From contig CAAFMN010000035.1 of NCBI GenBank assembly GCA_900764045.1, positions 1 through 64,000 of the forward strand: a DNA stretch of 64,000 nt. The letters run 5' to 3'. Origin of the DNA: Clostridia bacterium (GTDB lineage Bacteria; Bacillota; Clostridia; Lachnospirales; Bianqueaceae). How positions within the stretch are numbered: position 1 is the first letter of the stretch; every line of letters starts with the position of its first letter. Below the pieces are notes generated by a model. The model was not told the DNA's origin. It was given only the letters and a program-made list of their open reading frames with translations, and ran no database searches. Shown here in pieces: positions 59,026-64,000 of this stretch. The position numbers and the translations under genes were made by a program.

Positions 59026-59054
59026 TTGCAACCTTCCGCAAAGAATTGTATAAT
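59026..59054 (+). promoter_or_regulatory. promoter of the GT8-mnmA unit
   Basis: TTGCAA (59026-59031) and TATAAT (59049-59054) are 17 bp apart, 46 nt before the GT8 start. Confidence 0.78.
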
Positions 59055-59100
59055 CTAACTAACATTGCAACATCTACTCTTTTTTCAGGAGGACTTTCCT

Positions 59101-59922
59101 ATGCAAAACCCGCCTATTGACCTGCTGGTTACTTTTAACCGGCATTATATCGAACCATTCAAGACAATGCTGCATTCTCTGCTGTGCAATAACCCGGGAG
59201 AATCCTTCCGGATATGGCTCATGCATAGCAATATTCCGCAAGAGGAGCTTACCAATCTTATCGAATACTGTTCTGCCCGAGGCGTTCTCCTGACGGCTCT
59301 GACAGTGGAACGGGAGGTCTTTGCCAATGCTCCGGTATCCCGTCAATACCCGCAGGAGATGTACTACCGTCTCCTCGCTCCCCGTCTACTGCCGGAGAAT
59401 CTGGACCGGATCCTCTATCTGGACTCGGACATCCTGGCCCTCAACCCTCTCCGTCCTCTATGGACCGTGGATCTGCAGGGCAAAACCTTTGCCGCGTCTT
59501 CCCATACAGGCGTTCTGGACCTTATGAGCGGTGTCAACCGGATCCGGATGAATACGGACCACGACTACTTCAATACCGGTGTCATCCTGATCGATCTTGC
59601 CGCCGCGAGGCGCAATGTCCGGCCGGAGGATATCTTTGACTGTGTGCGCAATCATTCCGCAGGCCTTTTGCTTCCGGATCAGGATGTCTTTAACTTCCTA
59701 TATGGTTCTGACACGCTTCCCCTTCCGGATTCCGTGTGGAACTACGACCCGCGCTATTACTCCGGATACCTTCTGCGCAGCAATGGCCAATGCACTCTGG
59801 ACTGGGTCATGAATCACACTGTATTCCTGCACTTCTGCGGCAAGAAAAAGCCCTGGAACGCTTCTTATTCCAATCGTTTCGCTTCATTATATAAACATTA
59901 TATGTCACTTGCCCGCCGATAA
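59101..59922 (+). CDS. glycosyltransferase family 8 protein
   Basis: A 273-residue retaining glycosyltransferase. The metal/nucleotide-sugar motif is RILYLDSDILALNPL (DxD); DYFNTGVILIDLAA and LLPDQDVFNFLYG are further GT8 motifs; HFCGKKKPW is the C-terminal signature that binds the UDP phosphate. There is no membrane segment. Related bacterial enzymes add glucose or galactose to wall or lipid glycans, but the acceptor here is unknown. ATG at 59101 has AGGAGG 8 nt upstream. It precedes mnmA by 30 nt. Confidence 0.9.
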   Translation: MQNPPIDLLVTFNRHYIEPFKTMLHSLLCNNPGESFRIWLMHSNIPQEELTNLIEYCSARGVLLTALTVEREVFANAPVSRQYPQEMYYRLLAPRLLPENLDRILYLDSDILALNPLRPLWTVDLQGKTFAASSHTGVLDLMSGVNRIRMNTDHDYFNTGVILIDLAAARRNVRPEDIFDCVRNHSAGLLLPDQDVFNFLYGSDTLPLPDSVWNYDPRYYSGYLLRSNGQCTLDWVMNHTVFLHFCGKKKPWNASYSNRFASLYKHYMSLARR

Positions 59923-59952
59923 TTTTTGTTCAAAAAGAGAGGAGAATTTTCT

Positions 59953-61026
59953 ATGAGTCACCGCGCCCTAATCGCCATGAGCGGCGGCGTCGATTCCAGT
60001 GTCGCTGCGCTTCTAATGCAGCAGCAGGGCTACGAATGTTCCGGCGCTACCATGAAGCTTTTTTCCAATGAGGACGCCGGTATCTCCCGAGAACGCTCCT
60101 GCTGCTCCCTGGAGGATGTAGAAGATGCCCGAAGTGTCGCCTATCGTCTGGGGATGCCCTACTATGTCTTTAATTTTTCGGAACGTTTCGCCAAGGATGT
60201 CATCGAGCGTTTTGTCTTTGCCTATGAACATGGCCAGACGCCGAACCCCTGCATCGACTGCAATCGTTTCCTGAAGTTTGACCAATTCTACCGCCGCTCC
60301 CGTGAGCTTGGATATGACTGTATCGCAACCGGACACTATGCCAGAATTGTTCAGGACGCCGACACCGGCCGTTATCTTCTGAAAACCGCTTCTGACCCAG
60401 CCAAGGATCAGAGCTACGTCCTGTATGCCATGACGCAGGAACAGCTGCGCCGCACCCACTTTCCGCTGGGTCATTTATGTAAGCCGGAAGTCCGGCGTAT
60501 CGCGGCGGAGCATCAGTTTCTGAACGCGGAAAAACAGGACAGTCAGGATATCTGTTTTGTCCAGAACGGAAGCTATGCGGACTTTATCGAAAAATACACC
60601 GGTAAAGTCTACCCGGAAGGCGACTTTGTCGATACCGCCGGGCATGTGCTGGGACGTCACCGCGGCATCATCCGCTATACCATCGGTCAGCGGAAGGGAC
60701 TGGGGCTGGCTCTGCCGGAATCGCTCTATGTATGTGAGATTCGCCCGGAGGACAATACCGTTGTCCTGGGACGGAATGAAGAACTGTTCCGCAAAACCTT
60801 GACCGTACGGGATCTGAATCTGATCTCCTGCGAGACGCTGGATCAGCCTACACGGCTGGAGGTCAAGATCCGTTACCGTCAGAGCGCTCAATGGGCCACC
60901 GTTACGCAAACAGACAGCGACATTCTGTCCATTGTCTTTGATCAGCCGCAGCGCGCAGTCACAAGCGGACAATCCGCCGTTCTCTATGACGGGGACACCG
61001 TTGTCGGCGGCGGTACCATCGTATAA
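59953..61026 (+). CDS. mnmA: tRNA-specific 2-thiouridylase MnmA
   Basis: A 357-residue enzyme that makes 2-thiouridine at the wobble position of tRNA-Lys, -Glu and -Gln. The PP-loop is MSGGVDSSVAA; the catalytic cysteines are Cys100 (TPNPCIDCN) and Cys201 (DSQDICFV). The central and C-terminal beta-barrel domains complete the fold (HRGIIRYTIGQRKGLG). ATG at 59953 has GAGAGGAG 8 nt upstream. It needs a sulfur donor such as a cysteine desulfurase, not encoded here. Confidence 0.95.
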   Translation: MSHRALIAMSGGVDSSVAALLMQQQGYECSGATMKLFSNEDAGISRERSCCSLEDVEDARSVAYRLGMPYYVFNFSERFAKDVIERFVFAYEHGQTPNPCIDCNRFLKFDQFYRRSRELGYDCIATGHYARIVQDADTGRYLLKTASDPAKDQSYVLYAMTQEQLRRTHFPLGHLCKPEVRRIAAEHQFLNAEKQDSQDICFVQNGSYADFIEKYTGKVYPEGDFVDTAGHVLGRHRGIIRYTIGQRKGLGLALPESLYVCEIRPEDNTVVLGRNEELFRKTLTVRDLNLISCETLDQPTRLEVKIRYRQSAQWATVTQTDSDILSIVFDQPQRAVTSGQSAVLYDGDTVVGGGTIV

Positions 61027-61062
61027 AAAACTTCCTGAGCAGCAGATGCTCAGGAAGTTTTT
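61025..61062. terminator. bidirectional terminator between mnmA and the dapA-like gene
   Basis: AACTTCCTGAGCA and TGCTCAGGAAGTT form a strong stem flanked by A-run and T-run on both sides, serving both convergent genes. Confidence 0.93.
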
Positions 61063-61064
61063 TA

Positions 61065-61967
61065 TTATTCAATCAGACCGGCTTGCCGCATCGCCTTGAC
61101 GATTCCGTCTCTGGCCGCGCCTTCCGGCGTCGGCATGGTCGGCAGATACGGTACGCCCACATCTCTGCCCCGAAGATTGGCCATATCCTTGGCCGCTACC
61201 GGGAAGCTTGCCGCGTCCATGGACAGTCTCACCGGATTCAGCTTAAACTGCGCCTCCAGACTGCCTGCCAGATCTCCCGCTACGTATTTGTTATATACAT
61301 CGGTGATCAATTCCGGCATGAAGTTGGCCGCGGTACACACACCGCCCACAGCTCCATGGCACAGGCTCGCGTACAGCAGTGTATCCTTGCCGCCGAACAC
61401 CTTGAAGTCCACATCCCTTGTTCTACGGATGAACTCTGCCGTCTGCGTGATATCTCCGCTGGTATCCTTCATTCCCACAATGTTGGGAACTGTATGCGCC
61501 AGTTCATCCACCAGAGCCGCCGAGAGCGTGTATCCCACTCGGCCCGGGTTGTTATACAGCAGCACCGGGGTATCCGGAACGCTCTCCGCCACCGTCTTAA
61601 AGTGTCCATACAGCTCCGCGTATGTCGGCTTCAGAAACATGGGCTGCAATACACTGATTCCCGCAGCACCGCAGCGCACTGCCATCTGCGCCAGGCGGCA
61701 GCACTTCTTGGTGCTGATCGCGCCGATACCGAAATAAACCGGCACACGGCCCGCCGCCTGATCCAGCATAATCTTCAGCCCGCGCTCCATCTCATCCTCT
61801 TCTACCATGTAGAACTCGCCATTGCTGCCAAATGCCAGAATGCCCAGCACGCCGCCTTCAATGACATAATCTACCTGTGAACGGAGCTTCTGCTCATCGA
61901 TCTTTTCCTCATCATCGATGGGGGTCAGGATCGGAACAATTACGCCCTTGATAAAATCTGTATTCAT
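61065..61967 (-). CDS. DapA-family aldolase/dehydratase (probable keto-deoxy-glucarate step)
   Basis: A 300-residue class I aldolase-fold protein of the DHDPS family. Schiff-base lysine is Lys167 (GMKDTSGD), catalytic Tyr138 is in LLYNNPGRVG, and the substrate-carboxylate loop is FGSNGEF (GTTGE in DapA). The loop change and the neighbours argue against lysine biosynthesis. With galactarate dehydratase and tartronate-semialdehyde reductase in the same operon, it probably cleaves 5-keto-4-deoxyglucarate to pyruvate and tartronate semialdehyde, replacing GarL. The alternative, a dehydratase giving 2-oxoglutarate semialdehyde, would leave the reductase without substrate. 13 nt after the reductase gene. 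Confidence 0.8.
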   Translation of the reverse strand: MNTDFIKGVIVPILTPIDDEEKIDEQKLRSQVDYVIEGGVLGILAFGSNGEFYMVEEDEMERGLKIMLDQAAGRVPVYFGIGAISTKKCCRLAQMAVRCGAAGISVLQPMFLKPTYAELYGHFKTVAESVPDTPVLLYNNPGRVGYTLSAALVDELAHTVPNIVGMKDTSGDITQTAEFIRRTRDVDFKVFGGKDTLLYASLCHGAVGGVCTAANFMPELITDVYNKYVAGDLAGSLEAQFKLNPVRLSMDAASFPVAAKDMANLRGRDVGVPYLPTMPTPEGAARDGIVKAMRQAGLIE

Positions 61968-61980
61968 CTTGCGTCTCCTG

Positions 61981-62859
61981 TCAGCGTCCGATTTTGATTC
62001 CTGTCAGATACTCGTAATACTTGGCAATCGCGCTGTGGTCGTTTCCGCCGCAGTCATGATTATGCAGCCACTGCAGAACCTCCTGTACAGACGCCGTCAT
62101 CGGAACTGGTGCGCCTACGCTGTGTGCGCAGTCCAGCGCATTATTCAGATCCTTAATGTGCAGATCAATCTTGAATCCTGGCTTATCGTTGCCGGCAATC
62201 ATCATCGGTGCCTTCGCATTCATTACAGTGGATCCGGCCAGGCCGCCCTTGATCGCGTCAAATACCAGGTTGGGATCCACTCCCGCCTTCTGCGCCAGCG
62301 TCAGTGCCTCAGCCAGAGCGCGGATATTGCAGGCCACGATGATCTGGTTCGCCAACTTGGTGGTATTGCCTGCGCCCACATCGCCGCAGCGTACCACAGA
62401 AGCGCCCATCGTCTCCAGCAGCGGCTTGTAGGCATCAAATACTTCCTGCTTACCGCCTACCATAAAGCTCAGCGTTCCGTCGATCGCCTTGGGCTCACCG
62501 CCGGATACCGGAGCGTCCAGCATCTCGACGCCTTTTTTCTCCAGCTCTGCCGCAATCTCCTTGCTCGCTACCGGATTGATCGAGCTCATATCGATGAATA
62601 CAGAGCCCGCCTTCATATGCGCCGCTACGCCGTCCTCTCCCAGCATTACTTCTTTTACCTGAGGAGAATTGGGCAGCATTGTCAGCACAACGTCACAGCT
62701 CTCACCGATCTGCGCGTTGGTCGCCTTCTTGGCTCCGCACGCCACCAATTCGTCAGCTGCCTTGTTCACACAGCTGACTGTCAGATCATATCCTGCCTTC
62801 AGGATATTTTTTGCCATGGGCTTACCCATAATTCCAAGACCGATCATTCCTACCTTCAT
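61981..62859 (-). CDS. garR: 2-hydroxy-3-oxopropionate (tartronate semialdehyde) reductase
   Basis: A 292-residue beta-hydroxyacid dehydrogenase. The NAD(P) site is MIGLGIMGKPMAKNIL; DAPVSGGEPKAIDGTLS is the substrate-binding motif; the catalytic Lys is in GNTTKLANQI. It reduces tartronate semialdehyde to glycerate. 3-hydroxyisobutyrate dehydrogenases are close relatives, but the galactarate context favours GarR. ATG at 62859 follows GGAGG by 9 nt; the longer frame overlaps the upstream gene. Confidence 0.82.
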   Translation of the reverse strand: MKVGMIGLGIMGKPMAKNILKAGYDLTVSCVNKAADELVACGAKKATNAQIGESCDVVLTMLPNSPQVKEVMLGEDGVAAHMKAGSVFIDMSSINPVASKEIAAELEKKGVEMLDAPVSGGEPKAIDGTLSFMVGGKQEVFDAYKPLLETMGASVVRCGDVGAGNTTKLANQIIVACNIRALAEALTLAQKAGVDPNLVFDAIKGGLAGSTVMNAKAPMMIAGNDKPGFKIDLHIKDLNNALDCAHSVGAPVPMTASVQEVLQWLHNHDCGGNDHSAIAKYYEYLTGIKIGR

Positions 62860-62909
62860 CTTCTTATACCTCCGTATATATAATATTTTATTCAAAAACC
62901 GCTGCCGTA

Positions 62910-64000
62910 TCAGGTAATCGGCGCGGGGTTGAAAAAGCACAGATCATTGTGGAAACCATACTGGTCGCTGTACGGCTCCTTGATGCCGCTTGCCACGTCC
63001 AGGATCAAGTTGAACAGCTCGGTTCCAACCTCATTGATCGTCTTCTCTCCGCTGGCTACCGGCCCAGCGTTCAGGTCGATCATATCAAACCAGTGCTGCT
63101 TCATCTCATTACGGCTGCACACCTTGATGACCGGCGCCGCCGCAAGCCCATACGGTGTTCCTCGTCCTGTCATAAAGACCTGCAGTCCGATGCCGCTTGC
63201 CAGCTGACATGGTCCGCATACGATATCGCTCGCCGGAGTTGCGGCATAGATCAAACCATGCCGCGTCGGCTTCTCCGCCGGGGACAGCACCTCTTCAATC
63301 GGCGCGGATCCGGACTTCGCGATGGATCCCATCGCTTTTTCTACGATGTTGGACAGACCGCCCTTCTTATTGCCCGGCGTCGGATTGGCATCCCGGCCGA
63401 CACCGCCCGCCGCCAAATATTCGTCGTACCAACGCATCTCAGCCGCCAGCTTATCGCGCGTCGCCGCGTCCCGGCATCTGGCCGCCAGCATATGAACGCC
63501 GTCACGAACCTCCGTTACCTCACTAAACAGCACCGTCGCTCCGCCCTTGACCAGCATATCCGACGCATAGCCCGCGCTGGGATTGGCCGTAATACCGCTG
63601 AAAGCATCGCTGCCTCCGCACTGCATACCGATCAGAAGATCGCTTAACGGCAGCTCTTCTCTCACTCTGCGGTTCAGCCTCTGAAGCTTGCGGTCCGCCA
63701 TCTCCATCAGCGCTTCCATCATAGCGTCATGGCCCGCATAGTCCTGCAGCGTCAGACAATTGTCCGCGTTGATATCCTCCGGCGGCAGCACCCTGTCATA
63801 GCTCAGCTTTTCACAGCCCAGGCCCACCACCATCAGCTCTCCGCCGAAATTCGGATGCCGCATCATATTGGCAATCGCGCGGATCGGCACCTTTGCCTCC
63901 GGCGCGTTGATCGCAACACCGCAGCCATAGGCATGATTGATCGCGACTACGCCGTCCACATTGGGATACTTCGGCAGAAGCTCTGCCTTAATCCGCTCTA
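62910..64000 (-). CDS. garD: galactarate dehydratase (GarD/UxaA family), 5' end outside the window
   Basis: At least 363 residues of a sugar-acid dehydratase; the reading frame is open to the window edge, so the N-terminal SAF domain and start are missing. Visible motifs: YPNVDGVVAINHAYGCGVAI with the cluster/metal-site His and Cys, VVGLGCEKL, and GMQCGGSDAFSGITANPS. These match GarD of enteric bacteria and related altronate dehydratases; the CGVAIN and NFGGELMVVGLGCEKL stretches are closer to GarD. It converts galactarate to 5-keto-4-deoxyglucarate. Two downstream genes on the same strand continue the route. Confidence 0.82.
   Translation of the reverse strand, partial: ERIKAELLPKYPNVDGVVAINHAYGCGVAINAPEAKVPIRAIANMMRHPNFGGELMVVGLGCEKLSYDRVLPPEDINADNCLTLQDYAGHDAMMEALMEMADRKLQRLNRRVREELPLSDLLIGMQCGGSDAFSGITANPSAGYASDMLVKGGATVLFSEVTEVRDGVHMLAARCRDAATRDKLAAEMRWYDEYLAAGGVGRDANPTPGNKKGGLSNIVEKAMGSIAKSGSAPIEEVLSPAEKPTRHGLIYAATPASDIVCGPCQLASGIGLQVFMTGRGTPYGLAAAPVIKVCSRNEMKQHWFDMIDLNAGPVASGEKTINEVGTELFNLILDVASGIKEPYSDQYGFHNDLCFFNPAPIT

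Noticed and set aside
1..64000. CRISPR arrays, intact insertion sequences, prophage genes and rRNA genes
   Set aside because: No regular short repeats, transposase, phage structural or rRNA sequences were seen; only the recombinase fragment at 2.1 kb is of mobile origin.

Overview
The window reads as chromosome from a strictly anaerobic Firmicute of the class Clostridia, most likely Lachnospiraceae-like. The reasons are the rpmG-secE-nusG-rplKAJL, rpoBC and rpsL-rpsG-fusA-tuf gene orders, a HrcA/CIRCE-controlled groESL, ECF-transporter genes behind rplQ, a long rplQ with an insertion, Rex, a sortase-anchored surface protein and many oxygen-sensitive Fe-S proteins. Almost every gene is on the minus strand; plus-strand genes occur only at 0.1-2.2, 30.5 (tRNAs), 41.1-42.6 and 59.1-61.0 kb. 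No CRISPR array, rRNA or complete mobile element is visible.

Layout. 0-2.3 kb: a small acidic-tailed membrane protein, rlmD, and directly behind it the wreck of a large serine recombinase (old integration scar). 2.25-7.05 kb: a four-gene operon for an iron-type ABC importer (ATPase, lipoprotein, fused permease) plus a metallo-beta-lactamase-fold protein. 7.25-19.3 kb: one tightly packed 13-gene operon: malate/lactate dehydrogenase, fumarase, HdrB, HdrC, HdrA, MvhD/FlxD, FlxC, FlxB, FlxA, a fumarate-reductase-type Fe-S subunit and flavoprotein, Rex, and an 81-residue [2Fe-2S] protein. 19.4-26.8 kb: lysR, truA, ecfT-A2-A1, rplQ-rpoA-rpsD-rpsK-rpsM. 27.1-36.3 kb: clpB, an unknown gene, tRNA-Glu/tRNA-Cys, a GNAT gene, groESL, tmcAL, a parvulin-type foldase. 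36.3-55.8 kb: tuf-fusA-rpsG-rpsL, an ABC-2 exporter on the other strand, rpoC-rpoB, a DUF885 lipoprotein, rplL-J-A-K-nusG-secE-rpmG. 55.9-58.8 kb: a VPQTG-anchored MBG-repeat surface protein. 59.1-61.0 kb: GT8 glycosyltransferase and mnmA. 61.0-64.0 kb: a galactarate-type catabolic operon that runs off the window.

The most interesting region is the 7.25-19.3 kb operon. Its genes form a chain oxaloacetate to malate to fumarate to succinate, coupled to a complete HdrABC-FlxABCD set. FlxABCD-HdrABC is known as a cytosolic NADH-linked flavin-based electron-bifurcating module. Here it has no DsrC or methanogen heterodisulfide partner; the adjacent partner is a soluble FrdA/FrdB pair. I infer a soluble, NADH-dependent, electron-bifurcating fumarate reductase that would reduce ferredoxin while making succinate. 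It is probably governed by the LysR protein encoded upstream (an inverted repeat sits about 60 bp before the predicted start) and by Rex.

Many start codons were moved inward from the longest frame because good Shine-Dalgarno sequences sit in front of internal starts; rpsG, truA, tmcAL and rpmG use GTG. Promoters were called by eye from -35/-10 matches with 16-17 bp spacing.
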